Below are positions 1 to 9,904 of a DNA stretch of 64,000 bases, piece by piece. The DNA is from Thamnidium elegans. Its lineage: Eukaryota; Mucoromycota; Mucoromycetes; Mucorales; Mucoraceae. Where the stretch lies: assembly GCA_025201345.1 (NCBI GenBank), contig JAIXMG010000004.1, forward strand, positions 1,116,001 through 1,180,000. Reading direction: 5' to 3'. Every line of letters starts with the position of its first letter. Positions within the stretch are counted from its first letter, which is position 1. Below the pieces are notes generated by a model. That model was not told the DNA's origin. It did no database searches and saw nothing but the letters and a program-made list of their open reading frames with translations. Made by a program: the position numbers and the translations under genes.

Positions 1-1875
1 TTGTATAAGCTGATGTTCCTCTTATTTCCTTAACAAGATTACCTTTCTTGGTTTTTAACACTTTCAATGGATGTGTAGTTTTTTTAAAACAAAAAACACA
101 AGTTTGTGATGTCAAATTTTCATTGGTAATTCAAACAGAAGTATACAGACTATGTAATTTAGGTTTCCATACACCTCCGTACTTGAGGTGACCTTTAATA
201 CCTGACCCATGACAATAGCCTCTATCGCCGGTCAACATGATAGGGTGTTTATTTTGTTTGCTTGAAATAAACTGCCTTTCAGATGAACAAGTTTTATCAA
301 AACATTTTTTACGTTGTATTTCAGTTTTACGTTTTAGTTTGATTTGCGCGTTTGAATAATAAAATTTTCTTAAGTCGTTCCTATGTTTATATTTTATATT
401 CATCATATCATCGACTTCGTTTATATTTTTGGCTTTTTCGATGTTCATATCCATAAAACTTCTTTCGATATTCATTACAGCTTTTACCGCTTCTGTTTGC
501 TTTTTCGATTTTTCTAATTTCATAAAGTTTGTTTTAACACCACTGCGAAACTGCAAGTCACTAGAATGAACCTTAAGGTTTTACAAAGTGTTGCTTGGTT
601 GATTTCATCATCAGAAAAGTTCAACTCGGCGTCTTGATCACCTTCTATTTCGAATTTTTTTAAAAAGAATGTGAGCAACAATTCCCAAAATAAACCTGCT
701 TTGAAATCATAACATTTTTACCTTTAATATCATTCAATATGGAATATTTGTTGTACGGTTTCAAATGAAATTTTACTTGCTTTATATCCAACCTTGCCGT
801 TTCTGTCATAGTCACCAGTCCATTATCCGTTCCAGAAAATAGTAAATTCTCTGAATAGCGAACTTGTTCATCTAGCTCTATATCTTCTGTTCTTTCGAAG
901 CATTTATAGTTCCCTTTTGTTATTTCAAATTTCTTAACAATATTTTGTTCATCTTTCTTTGTAAAGTCTTTACCATATTCAGGAAAATTAAGTTGTTTTT
1001 GTAAGTCATAAATCCTGGATTTAGTAGCTTTTAGGTTTTCTCTGATAATCATTACTTCGTTATTGTGACGTTTTGTTAATAGTTTATGGTGTTCTATTTT
1101 CTTGTATAATTTGTCATTAACTTTTTTTTCCGGAATTGTTGTCTTTTTTTTCTTTTTTTATCCATTCATTTTTCAGACCTTTAATATCACTTGTAATAAT
1201 ACGATTCGTTCTTGTTTGAACAGCATTTTTTAATTGTAACTCAAGAGCGTTTGATTCAGCTTTAAAAGTGCAATCTTATCATTAATATCTTTCTTGGCAG
1301 AAATTGACAATTGTTTTGGTGTAACTTTGCTATCAATCTTTTGGGTGATCGCTTTACAAGAATTGGATGAAGTATTACGAATCAAAGTTCCAGATACTCT
1401 AACTGTTTTTAAGCCCGGTAAAAAAGTTATTATATGATTAAACTTTTGATTAAACGAATATGCAGTATTTGTGATTTCAAATATACCAAAGAAAGAGCTA
1501 AAAACGGCGTCTTTTTGTTCATTCGCTTGTTGCCTAGAAAGAAAAACTTCGTCATCAAATCCATACATATCAAGGTTTTTCATGCCATCTCCAGTATTAT
1601 TACCACAGAACAAGCTAAATATAGCAGAGACATTCATTAGTAAAGCATTCAAATGCCCTGGACTTGTAAAAAGACAGATTTTTAAAGCTTTTTAGAATAT
1701 CCAGTGTTGTTAAAAACTTGATTGGCCATCAATACAAAGGGTATTTGGAATGCAATCGAGTATCTATTTTTTTTTTTCAGGGAAATATGGTTGTATCAAA
1801 CCAATTATTAATTTGCAGACATTAATCTCCTTTTCGTTGATATAATTAGAAGCATCTTGAATTTGTTTTTTTGAA
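1..1875 (-). pseudogene. Fanzor-like (TnpB-related) nuclease relic 1, cut by the window edge
   Basis: This is a decayed coding region read from about 1875 down past position 1. From the 5' side it gives a segment with QIQDASNYINEKEI, then FDDEVFLSRQQAN (near 1540-1500), then FSGTDNGLVTMTE (near 845-800) and GDRGYCHGSGIKG (near 230-190). The reading then meets TGA at about 131, but the same frame continues with ENLTSQTCVFCF, a CxxC zinc-finger half. The order GTDNG (first RuvC acidic site), GDxG...SxIKG, then ENxTSQTCxxC is that of the C-terminal nuclease half of Fanzor/TnpB proteins. The same motifs recur in relic 2. Several frameshifts and stops separate the pieces, so it is very unlikely to make a protein. 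The final RuvC Asp lies outside the window. Assignment to Fanzor is family knowledge applied by eye, without a profile search. Confidence 0.6.
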
Positions 1876-1901
1876 GTACTTTTTCTATCGTATTTATACC
1901 T

Positions 1902-1938
1902 TTCGACCAGAGACTGTCAATTCCCGGCCTACATTACA
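1902..1938. repeat. Left arm of a 37-base inverted repeat pair
   Basis: The run TTCGACCAGAGACTGTCAAT and the bases that follow recur in inverted orientation at 4243-4279, with one mismatch in 37 (A versus G at the fifth base). Outside this block similarity falls off quickly, although a few more bases agree on the outer side. The arms flank about 2.3 kb that contains the CYSTM gene. They could be transposon ends or fragments of a shared coding motif (CNVGRELTVSGR on the strand that also encodes relic 1). Confidence 0.8.
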
Positions 1939-2036
1939 ATGGCGTATGGGTTTAAACACCCGCTTCCTCTTTGTTTTAAACTCTGGATCTTCAAAGTCTA
2001 AACTAGCTTTTGGACTGACATTTTTGGAGCTCGCAC

Positions 2037-2103
2037 AGTGGACCAGTAGTGGACAGTGTGTCTTCAACTCCGCTTGAGACACACTGTCCACTACTGGTCC
2101 ACT
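2037..2103. repeat. Perfect 27-base inverted repeat (hairpin) with 13-base loop
   Basis: The left arm 2037-2063 (starts AGTGGACCAGTAGTGGACAG) is exactly the reverse complement of the right arm 2077-2103. The loop is 2064-2076. A perfect palindrome this long in an A+T-rich region, itself fairly G+C-rich, looks like a small foldback transposon or a recently formed palindrome. It is too long and not T-flanked enough to be a simple terminator. Confidence 0.9.
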
Positions 2104-2686
2104 TTTATTGGAATACTGCCAATTTAAGGATTTAGTGAAGAGCAAAAAAAAAAACTATTTTTGTGCTTTGAATGAAAAAGCGTAGCTTGAGATTCGAACT
2201 TGAATTCGCAGACTCTTTTTTGAAGTACAACGCTAATATCAAAATTTTCTGTTGACGGAAATCGAATGGCTCAGGTTATAAAATGCTACGTTGCATAAAA
2301 GCATTATTGAAGATGCACCGTTTTTTTTATTATTTTGATTGGATTTTTTTTTTTTTTTTTTTTTTTTTGGCACCTAATTTCGATACACATGTCAAGTCAA
2401 ATATCATTGTAACTCAGTCTGTAAATAAATACCTATTAAGCGTACATAAAATAACTCTTGTTTATTTTAAATAAATTTAACTACATATTATACTACCTAA
2501 AAAATGAAATAAAAAAGTTATACTTTTTAACGTATAAATATCATATATTATACGTGTAAAAAAAGAAAGAAAAAGTTTTTTTTGTCTTTTAAGAAAAAAT
2601 AGTCTTTAACTCCGTTTCTATTTTTACGGGGACAAAAAAAAAACTGATATTTTTCTTCTTCTTCTTCTTTTATATATTCTTTTATA

Positions 2687-3067
2687 ATGTCATATTCTCC
2701 TCAAGGACAACAACAATACGCAGCTCCTCCTCCTCAAAACGGGTACTACGCTCCTCCGCCTCAGCAATATGGTGGTGGTCAACCTCAATACCAACAGCCT
2801 CAATACCAACAACCTTATTACCAACCTCAGTAAGTTTTTTTAAAAAAAAATAATTTTTTTACTAACCCAAAAAAAAAACTTTGTAGACCTCCTCCTCAAA
2901 CTGTTATCGTTCAACAACAACCTCAAAAGCAAGATGATAGTGGATGTTGTACAGCATGGTAAATAAATAAAACAAATATAAATATAAACAAGAAAATACT
3001 AATTAACAATAATTTAAATAGTATGGCTACATTACTCTGTTGTTGTATTTTTGACGCATGTACATAA
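2687..3067 (+). CDS. Small CYSTM-like Pro/Gln-rich cysteine-tail protein
   Basis: Three exons (2687-2829, 2887-2958, 3022-3067) join in frame to give 86 residues. Residues 1 to about 60 are a Tyr/Gln/Pro-rich head with YQQPQ-type repeats. The tail reads SGCCTACMATLLCCCIFDAC and ends at TAA. A proline/glutamine-rich head followed by a hydrophobic, cysteine-packed tail is the layout of CYSTM proteins, a eukaryotic family of tail-anchored or lipidated membrane proteins linked to stress tolerance. Both introns have GTAAGT/GTAAAT donors and TAG acceptors. The start is the first ATG after a pyrimidine-rich leader. The gene sits between the two arms of the 37-base inverted repeat. Precise function is unknown. 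Confidence 0.8.
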
Positions 3068-3585
3068 TACTATTATTTAATATGGTACAAATCTAATATT
3101 GTACAACTCAATTAAATGATTAGGAGTTTTTCTTTTATTTCTTTTTAATAACACATAAAAATACAGTCGTTTTTTTTTTTCGATTTGACTTATCGTGTAA
3201 TATATTGGAAAAGGGGTATATTATATATTATTCTTTAACGATGTGTCCCTTTTTTTATATGTATTATAAACTGACTGCAAAATTTTAGACTTTCTGCCAT
3301 TTTTTTTTTTTTTTTTTTTTTAATATTTTGGTTCACAATATATATTTAAGGAAAAAAAGTAACACTGTTTACATGAATATAAGAAAAAGGAGAGGTACTG
3401 ATTTAAAAAGGGTAAGTAGTATATCCTAAAAAATGACAAGGTCGAAATTGATATGAAGGAGAACACGTTTTTATAAAAAAAAAACTGTACCCCTTTTAAA
3501 GAGGCCGCACAATAAGTTATTCAGGCACAATTTTCTATTTAGTAATGGAAGAAAATCATGCATCCAGACTTAATTTTGCTTGAGA

Positions 3586-3996
3586 TCACTTTAAAGCCAT
3601 ATTGGGTTTCTGTTCCAACATTTGTGTTAATAGTGAAATAGATTGAAATCTTACTTGCTTTTTTTCAAACGTCAGGTCTTGCATTAAATCACTGTTGTTA
3701 TCATTATCCTCTTCTTCTTCATTATCCGAAACTAAATCTTCTTCTATATCTAGATAGAATTTATTTGGTATTATATTACTTTCTATTGTCTTTTGTTGGT
3801 GAAATCAAACGCTGTCTTAAATTATCAAGTCTACTTTGTTAAAACTCAAGTGTACGAGAATTAACAAAAGAAGCTATTTGTATATATTTTAATTTTCTTG
3901 TTTTGTTTTGTTTTACCTACGTTGCCATAGAGACTGCCATTGTTCAGTTTGTAACCAACTTGGAATCCTTGACAGTGAAGATGACGATAAAGGCAT
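3586..3996 (-). pseudogene. Broken small gene of unknown family
   Basis: The start MPLSSSSLSRIPSWLQ (ATG at 3996) is followed by a plausible intron (3874-3916, GTAAAA...TAG). After it comes a segment like SFVNSRTLEF, a TAA, then SRLDNLRQRLIS, then after a one-base shift KFYLDIEEDLVSDNEEEE and a tail ending MLEQKPNMALK. The pieces are clearly codon-like and in the right order, but one in-frame stop and one frameshift remain under every splice I tried. It is either a recent pseudogene or has an intron I did not find. I do not recognise the family; the acidic stretch (about 15 Asp/Glu) is its main feature. Confidence 0.4.
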
Positions 3997-4242
3997 TTTT
4001 TTAGTAAGATTAAAAAAGAAAGGGAAAGAGAGATTACTCTTCTCTTCTCTCTTTCTCTTTCTTTGCTCTTAAAAGCGTCAAGGTTTCACATAATAAAAGC
4101 TCCTTTTAATTAAAATAAATTATAATACAAGTTTGTATAGAATATCGGCTTTGTAATGTACCCTACACGAAAATATTTCATTTTTATGATAGTTGTCTTT
4201 TGTTTATTAAAATTCCCAGTTTTTTTTTCTGCAGAATGTCTG

Positions 4243-4279
4243 TTGTAATGTAGGCCGGGAATTGACAGTCTCTGGCCGA
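4243..4279. repeat. Right arm of the 37-base inverted repeat pair
   Basis: Reverse complement of 1902-1938 with one mismatch. Read on the plus strand it gives CNVGRELTVSGR, and the same frame continues with a short codon-like stretch containing KASVEFDKRFRLEKLGF up to about 4390, broken by stops. This suggests that a fragment of the same transposon-type coding sequence lies here. Confidence 0.8.
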
Positions 4280-4399
4280 AATGTATTGACGACAGATAAG
4301 AGTAAAATAATTTAAGACAATTGTATTCTGTCTGGTAAAGCTTCTGTTGAGTTCGATAAAAGGTTTCGATTAGAAAAGTTGGGTTTTTAGGTGGTCACT

Positions 4400-5220
4400 G
4401 CTGTAAAATCCTCTTTCTACAAAAATGAATTATTCTATTTCTATATTTCTAAAAGCTTATAACCTCCAAAATTGTTAAGACGAAAAGAACTTGTGTTTTA
4501 TTACTGTAAATATTTAAAAGTTATATACTACAGGGCTACACCAGTTCTTCTCTCATTCAAACTCAAATTCACCACACTGTATAGTGTACAAATACAGCCA
4601 CCGCACTAAAAAACATTTCTTTTTTTGTTACACAACTTCTTGGCTCTTATTTGCATTAAAAGTGCTTCACCTTATTTTTATTAAGTATCTTTTATATGCG
4701 TATAAATGAATTCAGTAAAAATGAACATGTCATCTTTATATGAAGAGTGTTAAAAAAAAACCTCTTTTTTCTTTATAATTATTAATTATCCTTGTACTGA
4801 ACAAGTATTATTCATTCTGATGTACAAGAATTTACTAACAAAAAAAAAGGGTGCTCGTTTACACTTGGGTCGAAAAAACCAGCTCCTGATGGACATTTGT
4901 TATGGCTCTTAAACTGGGGTTGCATTGCCAATTAAGACAGCAGATGGATGTGGGCCAGTTGTTCACATATCTTCGTACTTATCATTTTAACGAATTAAAG
5001 AGGTTGGACATTAGATGGGTGATATATAAATTGGGCAATTTACTTTCTTTGGGTCTTGAAAGAGTTTTTCCTACCTTTACGTGGTAAAGACCTGCTAGCC
5101 GAATATTATTTTTTGAGCTGAAACTCACATGTACTCATACCTTTTCGCTGTATTACTAAAAAATCATAGCCTTTTTTTTATTATATCATTATATTTAAAA
5201 CATTATACGGTTATTATTAT
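4400..5220. other. Intergenic, no gene seen
   Basis: A+T-rich, with short open frames only. The longest (4902-5087, 61 codons) has no recognisable motif. Nothing else supported. Confidence 0.5.
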
Positions 5221-5893
5221 TTACACTCTAGTACGACTTTCTCTTGGAACTATCTACGACACAAAATCAATTAATAAAATGTCACTTTTTTTTAAAAAAA
5301 AATAAACTTACTCTTGCGAGTGCAGGATGAGATAATATGGGACCGATCAAAGGAAGTCTCTTTAAGAAACCAAACACAACAGGGAAAAAGTCACTAGAAA
5401 CAATAATATATGAATACCTTTACTTCCAAAGCCTCAAAATAACATCTACAACTTTACCCAAATAAATTCAAAAATCCAAATATTTCTACCATAAATCCAA
5501 TAAATGGAAATTTACAAAGTACCAAGAAAATACCACCTAAAAAGCAAATAGTACCTCTCAACTTTTCTTTTCTTGTAAAGAATACAAACGTACTCCTGAG
5601 TCCAATAATGGCTGTAATACCACATAAGAAAAGGATCTAATTACTCCTGGTTATCAGATCTCTTTTCAGCTGCTCTATTTTTTTTTAAAAAAAAAAACTT
5701 ACATTGCCAATAGCCATTAAACCTCCATCAAATAACATTACTACTCCCATCATCATAAAGAATAAACCAAAGGCCGTTAACCCTACACCAATTTCTAATG
5801 ATAAAATGTTCCGTGTTAAGTATTCTTTTTTTATATATTCTTAATGTTTCATAATCGTATACTTTACTTACTTTGGCTATCACTTAACCACAT
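5221..5893 (-). CDS. GOT1: GOT1-type Golgi vesicle transport membrane protein
   Basis: Five exons on the minus strand (5872-5893, 5703-5794, 5458-5636, 5312-5393, 5221-5253) join in frame to 135 residues, matching the usual Got1 length of about 138. The protein begins MWLSDSQKIGVGL, has a hydrophobic segment ending GGLMAIGN, a second with ILFLCGITAIIGL, the loop TRKEKLRGTICF, a third and fourth hydrophobic segment, and the family signature FGFLKRLPLIGPIL. Got1 is a four-helix membrane protein of the early Golgi that helps ER-to-Golgi vesicle fusion. The last exon (ending SRTRV) is inferred from a strong GTAAGT donor at 5311; reading through instead adds only VSLFFFKKK and a stop. Confidence 0.93.
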
Positions 5894-6037
5894 GTTATAT
5901 AAATTTACGTGAATAGAAAACCAAAGAAAAATAAAATAAACCAAGGTTTTTTTATTATTATTATGCTTTTGAAACCCAGTTTTTGGTTAATTTTGTTCGC
6001 CCCTCTGATCCCCTTGATTTTTACGGTAATAAAAAAA

Positions 6038-6648
6038 ATGACAGCCTTTGATATTAGCACTGACTTCACATGCTTTCTCATCCCACCTTATGAGGAATGT
6101 TATGGTACCATTGCGCACATGTCGTTAAAAACGAAGTGGAGTTTAGCTTTTGGTTTGATAATGGTCCCAAGAAACACTGTAACTGGCCGAAGAAGGAAAC
6201 TGTCAAGGTCACTGGGATATAACTGGAATAACTGATGTTGCCGTTAGAGTTGTTTTGGTATGTATGTCCAATGTTAAGGCTTGTGTCACTAAATCCAATA
6301 ATGGACAGACCGAATCTTCCGCTATTACAAAAAAAGACGTGTCGTCAAGCCATCTATCAAGTGCGGTTGTAGTGTACGCCTTGTTAAAAGGACACTTTTC
6401 AATGGGATCATCCCGGTTATGTACACGTAAAAATACTTAAATCATAATCCTAATGGTATTATCGAAGCCATAAAAGAACGAATGGATCCTGAGGTTCTTC
6501 GCTGGATAACAAAACACGTAGAAGACCGCCGTATGCATTGGAAATGCATTAAAAATGCTCTTCGTTTAAATGAAGGCAACCTTGATGATGTAAGTAAGCT
6601 GGGTTTTCTTTTACTTTTTGCTAATAATAATTTTATACAGATCGATAA
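6038..6648 (+). pseudogene. MULE transposase relic, 5' part (FAR1-like DNA-binding region)
   Basis: From ATG 6038 the reading gives MTAFDISTDFTCF...PPYEECYGTI, then, after frameshifts, a KPSIKCGCSVRLV segment (near 6349-6390) and HNPNGIIEAIKERMDPEVLRWI (6440-6510), followed by an exon ending NEGNLDD and a likely intron (6590-6640). A KCGC Cys pair followed by a HNH-like element is the pattern of the FAR1/WRKY-GCM1 type DNA-binding domain in front of Mutator-like transposases. The reading is interrupted at 6650 by the pogo element and resumes at 8989, so both parts were one gene. It has several stops and shifts and is dead. Confidence 0.6.
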
Positions 6649-6650
6649 TA

Positions 6651-6720
6651 CAGTAGCGGCTTTATTTAAGGGTGGCAGAAATTCCTGGGAAATCCACCCT
6701 TAAATCGATCCTACCCTTAA
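6651..6720. repeat. Pogo element left terminal inverted repeat and subterminal repeats
   Basis: Terminal CAGTAGCGGC followed by three copies of TTTAAGGGT or its complement (around 6666-6675, 6695-6703 and 6711-6719). The right end carries the matching terminus and two copies. Confidence 0.8.
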
Positions 6721-6980
6721 ATCAGAAACGTGACGGCTATTAAAAAGTGGCAACATGATATGAGTTGTAACTGCAATATGGTGATATTGATCTTTAGTAC
6801 GTGCAGGGCTGTCCGGTATAGTAGAAAAAATTAATAAGCGTACTTTACAACCTGTCAAGTTCCAATTGGAGCTCAACGCTCTCCAATATTTTTACAAGGG
6901 GCGGTTTTTGAGAGATCATATACTATATTATATTCTAAATTCGTAAATATACAACGCTTTCTTTATTTATTTTTTCTTGA

Positions 6981-8691
6981 ATGTCTAATAATATTAAAAC
7001 TGCTCGTAACCGTCTCACTATTCCTCAAAGAATTGAGATACTTGATCAAAGTCTTAATGGCAATTACAGTCAACCAGAATTGGGACAATGGACTATGAGA
7101 AAGTTTGGATTAAATAAGCCTGTAGCTCAACAAACTATTTCAAACATCTTAAATAGCGCCGAAACTTTGTACAAGAGTTATAACGTCGCTAAGACAGGAA
7201 AGAGTGTAAAAGGTACTCGCTACCCTCAACCTGACGACGAAATCAGAAAGTATGTCGCAGATATGAATGCCAACAATCTTCCTGTCAACCGTGATTCTAT
7301 AATTAGATACATAAAGATTATCACTTCCACCAAGTATCAAATTCCTCAAGGCTCTATGAGTTTTTCTACTGGATGGCTCACTAAGGCATTTACCCGAATT
7401 GGTTTAAAATGTAGACCTACCCATGGTGAATGCGCTTCTGTTGACATTACCTCAGAAAACATCCAAAACGAATTGAGGAAAATTGAAAAACTTTTGGAGC
7501 CATATGATCCTGCTGATATTATGAATTTCGATGAAACTGGACTGTATTATCAGCAGCCTCCTAGAAGAACAGTTTGTTTTGGGCCGATCGGAGGGTTGAA
7601 GAAGAGTAAAACCCGATTGACTATAGGATTGTTGTGTAATGTAGATGGCACCTACAAGGGACATCCTATAGTCATAGGTAAGTATAAGTCGCCTCAATGC
7701 TTCAAAACTCATTCGAGGCTATTGTCTAAGACTGCTGTCGGAAACAGGTATGAAGTTGAATATCACCATTCAACTAATGCCTGGATGACCACCGAGATTT
7801 TTACTGCGTACGTGAAAAAACTTGATGTCGCTTTTGGAAGAGATAACAGAAAGATTGCTCTTCTTTTAGATAATGCTTCAGTCCATAATCTGAGAATTGA
7901 GCTGCAAAATATCAAGTTGATCTTTCTCCCTGCTAATACCACTAGTAAATTGCAAGCCCTTGACGCAGGTAAACATTAAACTATATTCAAATAAATTAAT
8001 ATACTTATTATTTTTATAAAAGCTAACTATGTATTTTTTAATAGGTATTATTGCAAATTTCAAATTGCATTTTAGATCCAGACAATATGAAAGGGCCTTA
8101 AACATTTACATTGCCAAAAGGTTAAACAATGCAAATGTTTATCATATGAATCAGGTCGAAGCTATGTTTTTTGTGGCAGAAGCATGGCTTAAAGTAAAGC
8201 CTGAAACAATTAAGAATTGCTGGAAGCACGCCAACTTGTTGGCATTTAAGGATTGTCCTGTCGAATCAGTGACATATCCTGAATCGCCTTTACCATTGGT
8301 AGAAGAGGATGCGGAAGGAATCAACTCCATGATCGCAGATCTTCCAGGTAATTTCGATGGTGAAGTAACCAACGTTCATGATTTGGACCTGGAAACAGAT
8401 GAAAATGAAATGATGTTGTGTTATCAGCAATTGGATCTTGATACTGACGAGCCTTCTATGGAGTTGGAAGAGGTGGAAGAGGTAGAGGAAGAAGAAGAAA
8501 ATGAAGAAGCCATCGCCGGGCGTAAGAGAAGGTTGCGAGAGTCATACGAAAGTATACTAATGTATGATTTTCCCGTGACCGATTTCGAGCGCCAGGTTCA
8601 TCGGTATATCAGAGCAAAATTGGCTGACTCTAGATCCGAAGTAATGGCTTTAAAGGAACAAGCCGATCTCCGATCATATATTACCAAATAA
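6981..8691 (+). CDS. Pogo/Tigger (DDE_1, CENP-B-like) transposase, intact
   Basis: Two exons (6981-7968 and 8045-8691; intron GTAAAC...TAG) join in frame to 544 residues. Residues 1 to about 75 look like a CENP-B-type helix-turn-helix (RLTIPQRIEILDQSL ... KPVAQQTISNILN). A second DNA-binding stretch follows (residues 85-145). The catalytic triad is visible: MNFDETG (Asp184), LLLDNASVH (Asp297) and LQALDAG (Asp328), giving 30 residues between the second and third Asp as in pogo-type DDxD enzymes. The tail has a Glu-rich run (near residue 455-470). It cuts and pastes the element that encodes it, in the nucleus. No stop or frameshift was found, so it may still be active; nearby transposon genes are all broken. 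Confidence 0.93.
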
Positions 8692-8899
8692 TCAAATAAA
8701 AATTTACATAACCTTTAAACCACTTAATGTTTTCTAAAAAAAAATTTATGATAATATGGGGTTTAATTTTTCTATTGCGAAGGTATGGGTTTAAATTACC
8801 CTTCATGAATATATGAGCTTGAATATAATAGAGTATTTCCTTGGAAGATATTTCCAAAAATGGTTTTATGACTTGGGATTCCATCCTTAAATCGAATAG

Positions 8900-8988
8900 T
8901 GGTAATAAGGGTATTAAAGCGGGGGAACGAAGAAATTCTGGAGAAATCCACCCTTAAATCAGCTCGCCCTTAAATAGAGCCGCTACTG
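8900..8988. repeat. Pogo element right terminal inverted repeat
   Basis: Reads CCACCCTTAAATCAGCTCGC then CCTTAAATAGAGCCGCTACTG, the inverted match of the left end, followed by the TA duplication at 8989. Confidence 0.8.
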
Positions 8989-9850
8989 TACATCCGTGCT
9001 CCCTTACTCTATGCTCATCACTTATAAAGATGTTTATAACGTAATTGCAGCCCATTTCAACAAGGTTTCTCGTAAAGATGCGGAAGTTTACAAAAGTGTA
9101 AAACTTCGGATAGATTATCTCTGAAAAGCAGTATTCCACTGAATATGTCCTGCATTCTGGATTAAAAGCTCCACTTTTGATCTATTGGAAGTCAACCTGG
9201 CAAGTGATTGTAATTTACTGTATTATATAAATTTGGTATATCATGTTTATTCATCGTTTATATTATATAGATTCTTTCCAATGCTACTGAATGGTATATT
9301 GACCCTACACATAAAATATGCAAGTCATTAGACTGTAAAGCAGATACGTATCTTTTTACGATTGTTGTAACTAGTCCTGTGACGAGAAAAGGTGTTCCCG
9401 TCTGTTTCTTTATCACTGACACTGAAAAAAAACTATTCTTGTTCATTGGTTATTGTCGGTCAAGCAATGCATTCCAGTGTTAGCTGTAAAGTGCATTGTG
9501 GTTGGCTGTAATCCTACTGAAATAGCCGCCATTCATAAAGCATTCGGTAATGACATTGATATTGGCATATTGAAAGAACATGGGAAACTCACGTCAAGAG
9601 AGACTTAAGTAGTATCTTATTATTCAACTTTATATGAAACTTATTCTAATTCACATCTATATTTTAAAGCTCTCAATCGAACATGATGTTGCTGGCTCCA
9701 AGATTTTGCGTGTGACTACTAGATCTATTATGAATGGTATGATGTATGCTGAAAACGCCGATCAATTTGGTAAATTGTGTCAAAGTTTTAAAAATAAGTT
9801 CGAAGTTGATTATCCTATATCTTATTCCTATTTTTTAAATCGATAGATTC

Positions 9851-9904
<54 letters not shown>

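Larger units (their letters stand above)
1876..2145 (-). other. Possible 5' extension of Fanzor-like relic 1, interrupted by a hairpin
   Basis: An 83-codon open stretch lies directly upstream of relic 1. It ends in a basic segment (KTKRKRVFKPIRHCNVGRE) and then TVSGRK. A shift of frame near 1893 would continue it into RYKYDRKSTSKK and on into relic 1, so it may be the amino-terminal part of that protein. The middle of the open stretch is the perfect 27-base inverted repeat at 2037-2103, so the open frame could instead be a by-product of two inserted repeats. I cannot decide between these. Confidence 0.3.
6651..8988 (+). mobile_element. Pogo/Tigger-type DNA transposon, apparently complete
   Basis: The element starts CAGTAGCGGCTTTATTTAAG at 6651 and ends with the inverted copy (CTTAAATAGAGCCGCTACTG, ending 8988). 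It is flanked on both sides by TA (6649-6650 and 8989-8990), the target duplication of the Tc1/mariner/pogo superfamily. The first 22-25 bases of the two ends agree with one or two differences. Inside each end the word CCCTTAAAT or its complement recurs (three near the left end, two near the right), probably transposase binding sites. It carries one intact spliced transposase gene. It sits inside an exon of the MULE transposase relic: removing it and one TA joins the two MULE halves in codon-like reading. Confidence 0.92.

Noticed and set aside
2180..2215. T-loop-like words (GATTCGAACTTG) suggesting a tRNA
   Set aside because: No cloverleaf could be folded on either strand; acceptor and anticodon arms are missing.
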